Assembly: GCA_014859215.1 (NCBI GenBank)
Contig: JACUUS010000109.1
Location: 1 to 8,007 of the forward strand
DNA: 8,007 nt
Reading direction: 5' to 3'
DNA from: Dehalococcoidia bacterium
Lineage (GTDB): Bacteria; Chloroflexota; Dehalococcoidia; SZUA-161
Shown here one piece after another: positions 1 to 5,980 of this stretch. The stretch's first letter is position 1; the number at the start of each line of letters is the position of its first letter. Under the pieces are notes generated by a model. That model had not been told where the DNA came from. It did not search any database and worked only from the letters and a program-made list of their open reading frames with translations. The translations under genes and the position numbers were made by a program.

Positions 1-894
1 AACAGTGAGACGACCAGTGAAGTGGACCCTGTCTTCTAGTCCGTGTTCGCGTACCAGCCTTGGTGCATACCTGGTGTAGTCACCATGCCTATCAATTATG
101 CTGAGCCTTGCGTCCACCTGTCCCGACAGCATTTGCAGGGCCCTGAGCAGGAACACCACCCCTTTCTTCCTGTCCTCCGTGTTAGCCACCATTACGATAC
201 TGTTAGGTTCCTTGGCTACGTCTTCCCTTCTGGCAAAAACAGCGGTGTCAATGCCGTTCGGCACTATTCTAACCTTATCTTCGCGCAGCTTGAATACACT
301 CATAGTGTCATGCGCTGAACATTGAGATACAGTAATCACTCTGTCCATATGCCTGGCAACTATATGCTGCATAACCAGAAAGGAATAGAAAAACATGCGC
401 CTGCACTTACTCAAGAACCTCTTGGCCTGAGCAAGATCAGCTTTCATATCTATGAAGATCGGATGGTGTATAGTGGCAATCACAGGTGCGCCAAGTCCCT
501 TGGCCATGAGCAGACCGTATCCCAGCGTCTGATTATCGTGGATTATGTCAAATGGTCTGTCCGCCATAATCTCGCGGAGTTTGAGATAAGCTCTCATACT
601 GAAGGTGAATATCTCCGGGAACATTCCCAGTTGTTTTCCCAGCACCTCATAGAAATTGAGCGGGTTCAGCAAATATCCCGGGCGGCCCAGCGAGGAGAGC
701 CCTTCGGTCTCGTAAAGGTTGAGGCCGCTTATCTTATGCAGCCTGACCCCTTCTGGAACGGATGGGTATGGGGGACCGGCCATCACGTGGACTTCATGGC
801 CAAGATTGCTCAGACTCTTGGCGAGGTAATAGACATAGATGCCCTGCCCGCCGCAGAACATGTTGCCCCTGTACGTGAGAAGGCAAATCCTCAT
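1..894 (-). CDS. GT4-family glycosyltransferase (3' part outside window)
   Basis: Reading the minus strand from an ATG at 894 gives 298 codons with no stop to the window edge, so the C-terminus is missing (family members are usually about 380-430 residues). The start MRICLLTYRG and the glycine-rich GGQG at residues 15-18, followed by a helix ending in LGHEVHV, are typical of the N-terminal Rossmann domain of GT4 (group 1) retaining glycosyltransferases. Further family-like segments are HDNQ at 119-122, TIHHP near 141-145 and VPNGID at 211-216, which opens the nucleotide-sugar-binding C-terminal domain. An AGGA at 902-905 lies 7 nt before the ATG and supports this start. There is no signal peptide; a cytoplasmic or membrane-associated enzyme of polysaccharide or glycolipid assembly is expected. 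Donor and acceptor cannot be told. It lies beyond the tRNA from the CoA operon and is probably unrelated to it. Confidence 0.9.
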   Translation of the reverse strand, partial: MRICLLTYRGNMFCGGQGIYVYYLAKSLSNLGHEVHVMAGPPYPSVPEGVRLHKISGLNLYETEGLSSLGRPGYLLNPLNFYEVLGKQLGMFPEIFTFSMRAYLKLREIMADRPFDIIHDNQTLGYGLLMAKGLGAPVIATIHHPIFIDMKADLAQAKRFLSKCRRMFFYSFLVMQHIVARHMDRVITVSQCSAHDTMSVFKLREDKVRIVPNGIDTAVFARREDVAKEPNSIVMVANTEDRKKGVVFLLRALQMLSGQVDARLSIIDRHGDYTRYAPRLVREHGLEDRVHFTGRLTV

Positions 895-1014
895 CGTCGT
901 ATCCTGGTCTTTAGCGCACGGAGCACTCCGGAAGGAAGCCTACCGCGAGATACGTCTACAAGTTCAGTTTACCTTTGACATGAGCCGCGCCGAGAAGTAA
1001 AATACAGATGGTTT
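895..1014. other. Intergenic region between glycosyltransferase and tRNA-Gly
   Basis: This 120-bp divergent spacer separates the minus-strand glycosyltransferase from the plus-strand tRNA. It holds a strong rightward promoter for the tRNA at 975-1003 and the ribosome-binding site of the glycosyltransferase at 902-905. A small dyad, CGGAG-CA-CTCCG, lies at 919-930. No convincing leftward promoter for the glycosyltransferase was found. Confidence 0.6.
975..1003 (+). promoter_or_regulatory. Sigma70-type promoter of tRNA-Gly
   Basis: A perfect -35 box TTGACA (975-980) is separated by exactly 17 bp from TAAAAT (998-1003), which differs from the consensus -10 at one position. Transcription would start near 1009-1011, only a few bases before the tRNA at 1015, which is the usual arrangement for a stable-RNA gene with a very short leader. 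The box quality, the spacing and the position all agree. The 17-bp spacer is GC-rich at its centre. No GC-rich discriminator is evident after the -10. Confidence 0.85.
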
Positions 1015-1090
1015 GCGGGAGTAACTCAGTTGGTAGAGTCCCTGCCTTCCAAGCAGGTTGTCGCGGGTTCGAGTCCCGTCTCCCGCTCCA
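1015..1090 (+). tRNA. tRNA-Gly (anticodon TCC)
   Basis: A complete 76-nt cloverleaf. The acceptor stem pairs GCGGGAG (1015-1021) with CTCCCGC (1080-1086). The D stem is ACTC/GAGT (1024-1027/1036-1039). The anticodon stem is CCTGC/GCAGG (1041-1045/1053-1057) around loop CTTCCAA, which puts anticodon TCC at 1048-1050 and reads GGA and GGG glycine codons. The T stem is GCGGG/CCCGT (1063-1067/1075-1079, one G-T pair) with loop TTCGAGT. The discriminator is T1087, as expected for bacterial tRNA-Gly, and CCA (1088-1090) is encoded in the DNA. It stands alone, read convergently to the CoA operon. Confidence 0.97.
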
Positions 1091-1165
1091 CCTATCAGCA
1101 ATTTCCCTAATTCCGCGCAGCTCCTTTCAGAGCCAACGCTCCTGCTTATTCAGTTCCTTGCGTCT
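1091..1165. other. Convergent spacer between tRNA-Gly and the CoA operon
   Basis: These 75 bp separate the tRNA 3' end from the stop codon of the last operon gene. The only hairpin seen is the 4-bp stem GCTC/GAGC at 1120-1133, with no following T-run on either strand, so no credible intrinsic terminator is visible for either transcript. On the minus strand a ribosome-binding-like AAAGGAG (1121-1127) has no ATG or GTG at a usable distance after it. Confidence 0.5.
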
Positions 1166-2302
1166 CTAGGAAACCAGCCCAATCTTACTCGCTACCCGCT
1201 CCCTGTGGAAGTCAGTGCCGCCGTATGCCGCATCCGCGGCCTTCGCTCTCCGGTAGTAATGCCCTATATCGTGCTCTCTGCTGGTGCCAATGCCTCCGTG
1301 AAGGGAGACCGCCCTCTCCGTAACCCATTTGTAGTTCTCGTTCACGTACGCCTTGGCCATAGCCACTTCCATACTGCAGGGAAGCCCCTCGGACTCCATC
1401 CATGCCGCCTGATAGACCAGGTGCTTGCTTGTCTGTGTCAGCATCCACATGTTGGACATTATGTGTTGAAGGGCCTGAAAAGCGCCGATGGGCCTGTCAT
1501 ACTGGACCCTCTCTTTGCTGTACGCTACCGTCATGTCAACCGCAGCCTGCATGCCGCCGACCGATTCCGCGCACTTGGCAATCACAGCCTTCTGCAGAAT
1601 TCGCTCCACAACAGGCCATCCCTTGTCTACCGTCCCGAGAACGTTCTTCCCGGGAACCGATACCTTGCTGAAAACTACCTCACATGGCTTATCGTACGCT
1701 ATGGTCGGAATCACTGAGACCTGTATTCCCGGCGACTTCGCGTCTACTATGAACAGCGTGATCCCCTGAGCGCCGGACGAACCCGTCCGGGCCACACATA
1801 TGAAGCAGTCAGCGATGTTCGCCATCGGCACGAATACCTTCGTCCCGTCTATTATGTACCCGTCTCCCTGTGCTGTTCCTTTGACCGCGATTCCATCCGG
1901 CTCGTAATACACTCCGCCCGGCTCAAGCAAAGCCATTGTGAAGACGGCCCGCCCGTTCGCTATCTTCGGCAGGTATTCTTTCTTCTGTTCCTCGGACCCC
2001 GCATCCAGAATGGTCATCGCTCCCTCAATGACCGTGTAGCTGAAAGGGCCCGGGGTGACGTTCTTGCCCATCTGTTCCAGGAGAATGGTGAGGTCCTGGA
2101 AAGTCATGCCCATTCCATCATACTGTTCGGGGATGACCATGCCCATCCAGCCAAGCCCTGCCATTTTCTTCCACATTTCAGGGGAATACCCCTTCTCGTC
2201 CTCTTCCAGCTCTCTCACCCTTGTCTTGGGGCATTCCGCAGCGAGAAAATCGCCAGCTGCTTTCCGCAGCATTTCTTGCTCTTCGGTGAAGGTAATATCC
2301 AT
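1166..2302 (-). CDS. Acyl-CoA dehydrogenase, small/degenerate subunit type
   Basis: A 378-residue protein with the acyl-CoA dehydrogenase fold. An N-terminal helical domain starts MDITFTEEQE, a middle beta domain covers about 120-225, and a C-terminal four-helix domain follows, with YDRPIGAFQALQH at 268-280 and VSLHGGIGTSREHDI near 332-346. It lacks what a self-sufficient enzyme needs. The canonical catalytic-base position has glycine (G361 in YGGTDFHRE), the alternative helix-G base position has alanine (about A239), and the TEPxxGSD flavin/substrate motif is replaced by LEPGGVYYEP (126-135). This matches the small subunits of heteromeric dehydrogenases (PimD or FadE27/29-like). The start ATG has AAAGGAG (2312-2318) 9 nt upstream. 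It follows the large dehydrogenase by 29 nt and is the last gene of the operon. The likely role is the partner subunit of the preceding gene; the substrate is unknown. Confidence 0.9.
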   Translation of the reverse strand: MDITFTEEQEMLRKAAGDFLAAECPKTRVRELEEDEKGYSPEMWKKMAGLGWMGMVIPEQYDGMGMTFQDLTILLEQMGKNVTPGPFSYTVIEGAMTILDAGSEEQKKEYLPKIANGRAVFTMALLEPGGVYYEPDGIAVKGTAQGDGYIIDGTKVFVPMANIADCFICVARTGSSGAQGITLFIVDAKSPGIQVSVIPTIAYDKPCEVVFSKVSVPGKNVLGTVDKGWPVVERILQKAVIAKCAESVGGMQAAVDMTVAYSKERVQYDRPIGAFQALQHIMSNMWMLTQTSKHLVYQAAWMESEGLPCSMEVAMAKAYVNENYKWVTERAVSLHGGIGTSREHDIGHYYRRAKAADAAYGGTDFHRERVASKIGLVS

Positions 2303-2311
2303 CGTTCGCTG

Positions 2312-2318
2312 CTCCTTT
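2312..2318 (-). promoter_or_regulatory. Ribosome-binding site of the small dehydrogenase
   Basis: AAAGGAG sits 9 nt before the ATG at 2302, in the 29-nt gap after the large dehydrogenase. The surrounding 15 bases (2307-2321) recur with one mismatch at 1116-1130, beyond the end of this gene. Confidence 0.75.
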
Positions 2319-2331
2319 CAGTGCGTATCCA

Positions 2332-3519
2332 TCATTTCATTCTGGGCAGGCCGAGGCCGTACCAGGCGATAATATTCCTCTGAATTTCGTTCGTGCCCAT
2401 CGCGACGTTCAATATGAAGGACTGCTGGTACCATTTTTCGAAGAAGCCCTCGAACGGCGACCACCTGGAGTACTTCACCTGGCCGTATGGGCCAAGAAGG
2501 TCGGTGCCGAACTGGGCTACCCGGGCCTGTAACTCTCCCGAGAGGACTTTCACGGCGGAGGCATCGAAAGCCGCAAGCTGGTGTCTGCTCTGCGCATCCA
2601 CAATTTTGTAGGCCAGCGAGTGGGCCGCCCATAGATCACAGGCCAGCTGCGCAAGCCTGCTCCTTATCAGTTGGTCCTTCGCAAGCGGCTGGCCCTTAAC
2701 CTTTGTCTCATTGCAGTACTTGACCAGTTCCTCAATCTGCCGGTGCATCGCCATGATGGCACCGAGACTGGACCTTTCAAAATTCGCCAGGGTCTGTGTA
2801 ACCGCCCAACCCTGGCCTTCCTCACCCACTATATTCTTCACTGGTACACGCACATCATCCAGGAAAACCTCGTTGTACAGGTGACCGCCGTCCATGTAGA
2901 GAATCGGGTTGACGGTAACGCCCGGGGTTTTCATGTCGAAAAGGATGAAGGTAATTCCCTTCTGCTTCTTATCGGCGTGCGGGTCGGTTCTGACAAGAGC
3001 AAAAGCCCAGTGCGCCCTGTGAGCCCCCGTGCTCCAGATCTTCTGGCCGTTAATGATATACTCGTCGCCCTTCCTCACCGCCGAGGTGGTGAGACCGGCC
3101 AGGTCCGAACCGGCATTTGGCTCACTCCACAGCTCACACCACATTCTCTCACCCGATGCGATTGAGGGCAGATACTCCTTTCTTATCTCATCGCTCCCCG
3201 CGGCCAGCAGCGTGGGAGCGAGCATATCGACACCGAAGATGTCTACTCCCGGAACATCATAATAACCCGTAGCTTCGGACAGGAAGACCTTGTCCATGAT
3301 CGTCCCCTGCCCACCATATTCAGCAGGCCAGCCCAGCGAAAGCCACTTCCTACTGGCGAACTCCCTGGCGCAGCCGAGGTGGTAATTCCAGCCCTCGTCA
3401 GTATCGTAGGCACCTTCAAGGCCGGCGAAACTTGGCGGCCTCCGCGTCGCCAGCTCTTTGCACACGTCAAAGAACTGTTTACGTAATTTGGTTTGTTCTT
3501 CTGTTAACCTGAAGTCCAT
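2332..3519 (-). CDS. Acyl-CoA dehydrogenase, large (catalytic) subunit type
   Basis: A 395-residue FAD-dependent acyl-CoA dehydrogenase that would form a 2,3-enoyl-CoA from an acyl-CoA. It starts MDFRLTEEQT. The flavin/substrate motif WSEPNAGSDLAGL begins at 131, IWSTGAHRAHW follows at 161-171, and the middle domain ends near VGEEGQGW (231-238). The usual C-terminal catalytic glutamate before GT is replaced by methionine (M374 in AMGTNEIQ). Instead, E248 in NFERS falls at the helix-G position used as the base by isovaleryl- and long-chain acyl-CoA dehydrogenases. The sequence looks like the large subunits of two-subunit dehydrogenases (PimC or FadE26-like). AAGGAGG (3528-3534) lies 8 nt before the ATG. 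It follows a 69-nt gap, the largest in the operon, and precedes the degenerate small subunit. Electrons would normally pass to ETF, which is not in this window. The substrate is not determined. Confidence 0.93.
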   Translation of the reverse strand: MDFRLTEEQTKLRKQFFDVCKELATRRPPSFAGLEGAYDTDEGWNYHLGCAREFASRKWLSLGWPAEYGGQGTIMDKVFLSEATGYYDVPGVDIFGVDMLAPTLLAAGSDEIRKEYLPSIASGERMWCELWSEPNAGSDLAGLTTSAVRKGDEYIINGQKIWSTGAHRAHWAFALVRTDPHADKKQKGITFILFDMKTPGVTVNPILYMDGGHLYNEVFLDDVRVPVKNIVGEEGQGWAVTQTLANFERSSLGAIMAMHRQIEELVKYCNETKVKGQPLAKDQLIRSRLAQLACDLWAAHSLAYKIVDAQSRHQLAAFDASAVKVLSGELQARVAQFGTDLLGPYGQVKYSRWSPFEGFFEKWYQQSFILNVAMGTNEIQRNIIAWYGLGLPRMK

Positions 3520-3527
3520 TTTCGAGC

Positions 3528-3534
3528 CCTCCTT
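3528..3534 (-). promoter_or_regulatory. Strong ribosome-binding site of the large dehydrogenase
   Basis: AAGGAGG, a near-perfect anti-16S match, sits 8 nt before the ATG at 3519. It is the strongest and best-spaced site in the operon and comes just after the inverted repeat at 3568-3606. This suggests that translation of the dehydrogenase pair is set independently of the upstream genes. Confidence 0.8.
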
Positions 3535-3567
3535 GGTTCGCTACATCAAACGCAGAACCCCAAAATG

Positions 3568-3606
3568 AAGCGCCTCCCGAAGTGCCGGCTATCTTGGCAG
3601 GCGCTT
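3568..3606 (-). repeat. 8-bp inverted repeat at the end of the canonical dehydrogenase gene
   Basis: AAGCGCCT (3568-3575) and AGGCGCTT (3599-3606) are perfect complements around a 23-nt loop. In the minus-strand transcript the first arm lies in the last sense codons of the canonical dehydrogenase (Lys-Arg-Leu), the loop contains its TAG stop (3589-3591), and the second arm lies in the 69-nt gap, followed by CAUUUU. The T-tract is too short for a convincing full terminator. A partial attenuator, an RNase-resistant 3' end or a processing site are the likelier roles. Confidence 0.45.
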
Positions 3607-4710
3607 GACAATAAGCTCCCTCTGTATCTCGGAGGTGCCTTCCAGTAGTTCATACATTTTTGCGTCGCGGAACAGCCGTTCAATCTTGTACTCCTTGCTG
3701 ATGCCGTACGCTCCGTGCACCTGCATTCCGTACCGGCAAACATCTACGGCGGTTGAAGTTACGAAAAGCTTCGTGATGGCCATGTCTTTGATCGTATCCA
3801 GCCCCTGGTCCTTCATGAACGCGGCGCGGTACGTAAGCCAGCGGGAAGCCTCCAGGCGAGCCGCCATTTCAGCCAGCAGCCAGTGGATAGCCTGCAATTC
3901 GAAGATCGGTTCATCGAAGTGCATCCGGGTCATAGAGTATTTGATGGCCTCTTCCAGGGACGCTTGCATCAGTCCCACGCATTGCGCGCTCAGGCAGAGC
4001 TTGCCGATAGTCATCGCATCTTTGAGTGCGTCGAACTTGCCGCCTTTACCGCCCAGCAGGTGATCTTTCGGGACCAGGACATCGTCAAGAATCACATCCG
4101 AGAGATCGGTTCCTCGTAAACCGAGTTTGTCCATCTTTTTGGTTGTGGAGAACCCTTTCCTGTCCGTTTCAACAAAGAAAAGGCTGATGTCCCCCTCCAG
4201 TTTTGCGAATACGCACATTACGTCGGCCCACGGCGCATTAGTGATAAATCTCTTCGTGCCATTAAGGACGTAGCCATCACTTTTTTCTACGGCGACAGTC
4301 TTGATCATCTTGGGGTTTGAGCCTGTATCAGGCTCGGTAAATCCGAAGCAGCCGACCTTCTTCGCCTCGCATAAAGGCACCATCCACTGCAACTTCTGCT
4401 GCTCAGTGGCGAGCTTGTTGAAGCGATCATTCACAACATGCTGCAACTGTATGTGAATCGCAATGGGTGCGAGAACTTTCGCGATCTCTTCGAGGGCCAG
4501 AGTCAGGTGGACATGATCAGAACCTGCTCCGCCATACTTTGGATCGAATGGGATGCCGTAGAGATTCATGGCGGCCAATTTCGGCCTGATTTGATGAGGA
4601 AAGTCATTGTCCTTGTCCATTATGTCTACAAGGGGAGTGAGTTCGGCCTCGGTGAACTTTCTTACCTCTTTGCGGAATGCTTCCTGCTGGTCAGTCAGAT
4701 TGAAATCCAC
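3589..4710 (-). CDS. Acyl-CoA dehydrogenase, canonical homotetramer type
   Basis: A 373-residue protein with the full signature of short/medium-chain or butyryl-CoA-type dehydrogenases. It starts MDFNLTDQQE, FGFTEPDTGSNPKM at 122-135 is the flavin/substrate motif, FITNAPWAD follows at 155-163, and LGLRGTDLSDVILDDV at 197-211. QVHGAYGISKE lies near 330-340 and LLEGTSEIQRE at 355-365. The last places the catalytic base at E357, so it should be active alone in alpha,beta-dehydrogenation of an acyl-CoA, or in the reverse reduction. Deviations are N132 where aspartate is common in the GSD motif, and DEPIFELQAI (266-275) in place of the usual RP-I-G-x-FQAI flavin contact stretch. Translation starts at GTG, 11 nt after the large dehydratase subunit, with AGGGAGGA (4714-4721) just upstream. 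The substrate is unknown. Confidence 0.94.
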   Translation of the reverse strand: MDFNLTDQQEAFRKEVRKFTEAELTPLVDIMDKDNDFPHQIRPKLAAMNLYGIPFDPKYGGAGSDHVHLTLALEEIAKVLAPIAIHIQLQHVVNDRFNKLATEQQKLQWMVPLCEAKKVGCFGFTEPDTGSNPKMIKTVAVEKSDGYVLNGTKRFITNAPWADVMCVFAKLEGDISLFFVETDRKGFSTTKKMDKLGLRGTDLSDVILDDVLVPKDHLLGGKGGKFDALKDAMTIGKLCLSAQCVGLMQASLEEAIKYSMTRMHFDEPIFELQAIHWLLAEMAARLEASRWLTYRAAFMKDQGLDTIKDMAITKLFVTSTAVDVCRYGMQVHGAYGISKEYKIERLFRDAKMYELLEGTSEIQRELIVKRLPR

Positions 4711-4713
4711 AGT

Positions 4714-4721
4714 TCCTCCCT
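4714..4721 (-). promoter_or_regulatory. Ribosome-binding site fixing the GTG start at 4710
   Basis: AGGGAGGA lies 3-4 nt upstream of GTG (4710-4708), filling most of the 11-nt gap after the previous stop codon. No ATG or GTG lies between it and the conserved N-terminus MDFNLTDQQE, so the GTG start is well supported despite the short spacing. Confidence 0.75.
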
Positions 4722-5975
4722 CTATTTTGGATACTTGCGAGCTTCCAGCATCTCCATAAAAGACTCTATTCGAGCCTTTACCTGAGCATCATCATAACCC
4801 CTTGGATCGACCATATTCCCTTCAAACATGAGGCTGGGAAGGCCCAGTTTTTCCCTGAGGATATTGCCGACATCAGGTTGCTCCGCTGTAAAGCACCTGC
4901 AACACCGGTTGGAGTGGAACACAATCCCGTCCACCTTATACTCGCGGGCACGCTTCTTGTAAATCTCTGCCTTTCCCCACGAAGCTGAGCGCATGAAGAA
5001 ACTCAGATATCTCTCAGCGAGACTGCCGAAGGGGTCCGAGGCAACAAGACGTCCACTGAACGCGTTTCCATAAAGATCGGTCACGAAAGCGGCCCCGAAC
5101 TCAGCAAAGTAATTCAGTAATCGCATATTGTGGTAGACAGGGAAAAGGTCCCATATGAGACGGAATCTCTCTTCTGCCACGAAGCCTATCCCCTGCTCCA
5201 CCCGGGCCCTGACCTCGTTGCGCAATTGCTCGTAGAAGGTTACCGCATTCTTCGTACCCTTGAGGGTAACCAGCGGGAACAGGCAGGTGAAGACATCGAT
5301 CTGGCTAATCGGGGTGGGCGCGGCCTTGCGAAAATCGTCGATCTCGTCCCAGAGCGCGCTAGCCTGGTCAGACAAAGCTACGACCTCTCTCAGTTTAGCC
5401 TCGTCGAACTTCTTGCCCGTATACTTCTCCATTGAGTATGCCAGTTCTCTCAATCGGGCGGAAAGATAGTTCTTATGGTGTTCGGACAGCGACTCGCTGT
5501 CCACCGTGTAGGCGGCATCTACGATAATCAAGGGGCAATTGAAATGCCGTTGCAAGGCCTCCCACCATTTGGGGTGTGTGGAGCAGGCGCCTTCCGTGGC
5601 AAGGAGTATATCCGGAGCGGATACGGGATCATCTCCGAAAGCGCCGCGATTCTCAAAAATTGAGCCGAACATGCACAGGGCATAGGAACACAGGTCCTGG
5701 GAATAACCCCTGGTTTCCGCGACCTGGCAGAACTCAGAGGCGACCTTGCGGGAAGAGCACAGGGCTGCGTAATTTTCGGGGAAAAATGGTACACCGTCGA
5801 AGGCGTACACCATTTCAATGGGAGCCATGGAAGTAATCCAGACCACGGGCCTGCCTTCGGCTTTTGCGTTAGCCAGGTCCTGGTAGTATTCTTCGTTCAG
5901 GGCGCCAAGCGCCGCAGCCGCGACAAGCCTCCCCGCTTTGCCCACCGCCGCTGGTCTTTCCTGCTTGCTTTCCAC
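4722..5975 (-). CDS. 2-hydroxyacyl-CoA dehydratase / benzoyl-CoA reductase family, large (BcrB-like) subunit
   Basis: A 417-residue protein of the HGD-D family, whose members bind a [4Fe-4S] cluster through conserved cysteines and carry out ATP-driven radical dehydration or ring reduction of CoA thioesters in strict anaerobes. The N-terminal WITSMAPIEMVYAF (46-59) and FFPENYAALC (64-73) resemble BcrB/HgdB-type subunits. Candidate cluster ligands are C96 in LCSYAL, C131 in TEGACSTHP and one of C358/C359/C361 in HSNRCCRCF (354-362). C359 matches best to the single cysteine of the NRSCK-type motif in relatives, which makes C358 and C361 extra. It starts at GTG, with TGGAG (5984-5988) inside the last codons of the upstream subunit, 8 nt away. 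The 5-nt gap shows tight coupling to its partner. It could be a dehydratase or an aryl-CoA reductase; the sequence does not decide. No activator ATPase is in the window. Confidence 0.88.
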   Translation of the reverse strand: MESKQERPAAVGKAGRLVAAAALGALNEEYYQDLANAKAEGRPVVWITSMAPIEMVYAFDGVPFFPENYAALCSSRKVASEFCQVAETRGYSQDLCSYALCMFGSIFENRGAFGDDPVSAPDILLATEGACSTHPKWWEALQRHFNCPLIIVDAAYTVDSESLSEHHKNYLSARLRELAYSMEKYTGKKFDEAKLREVVALSDQASALWDEIDDFRKAAPTPISQIDVFTCLFPLVTLKGTKNAVTFYEQLRNEVRARVEQGIGFVAEERFRLIWDLFPVYHNMRLLNYFAEFGAAFVTDLYGNAFSGRLVASDPFGSLAERYLSFFMRSASWGKAEIYKKRAREYKVDGIVFHSNRCCRCFTAEQPDVGNILREKLGLPSLMFEGNMVDPRGYDDAQVKARIESFMEMLEARKYPK

Positions 5976-5980
5976 TCAGA

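Noticed and set aside
322..978. A 218-codon plus-strand open frame
   Set aside because: It lies antisense to the glycosyltransferase, which has clear GT4 motifs on the minus strand. The plus-strand protein has no recognisable domain and overlaps the tRNA promoter -35 box.
1015..1090. tRNA-Gly as the attachment site of an integrated element
   Set aside because: No integrase gene and no direct repeat of the tRNA 3' end was found in the window. The neighbours are metabolic genes without mobile features.
1120..1133. Possible terminator hairpin GCTC/GAGC between tRNA and operon
   Set aside because: There are only four base pairs, and no T-run on either strand.
1058..1717. A 219-codon plus-strand open frame
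   Set aside because: It starts inside the tRNA-Gly and is antisense to a well-supported dehydrogenase. Its translation resembles no family and is low-complexity in the way shadow frames are.
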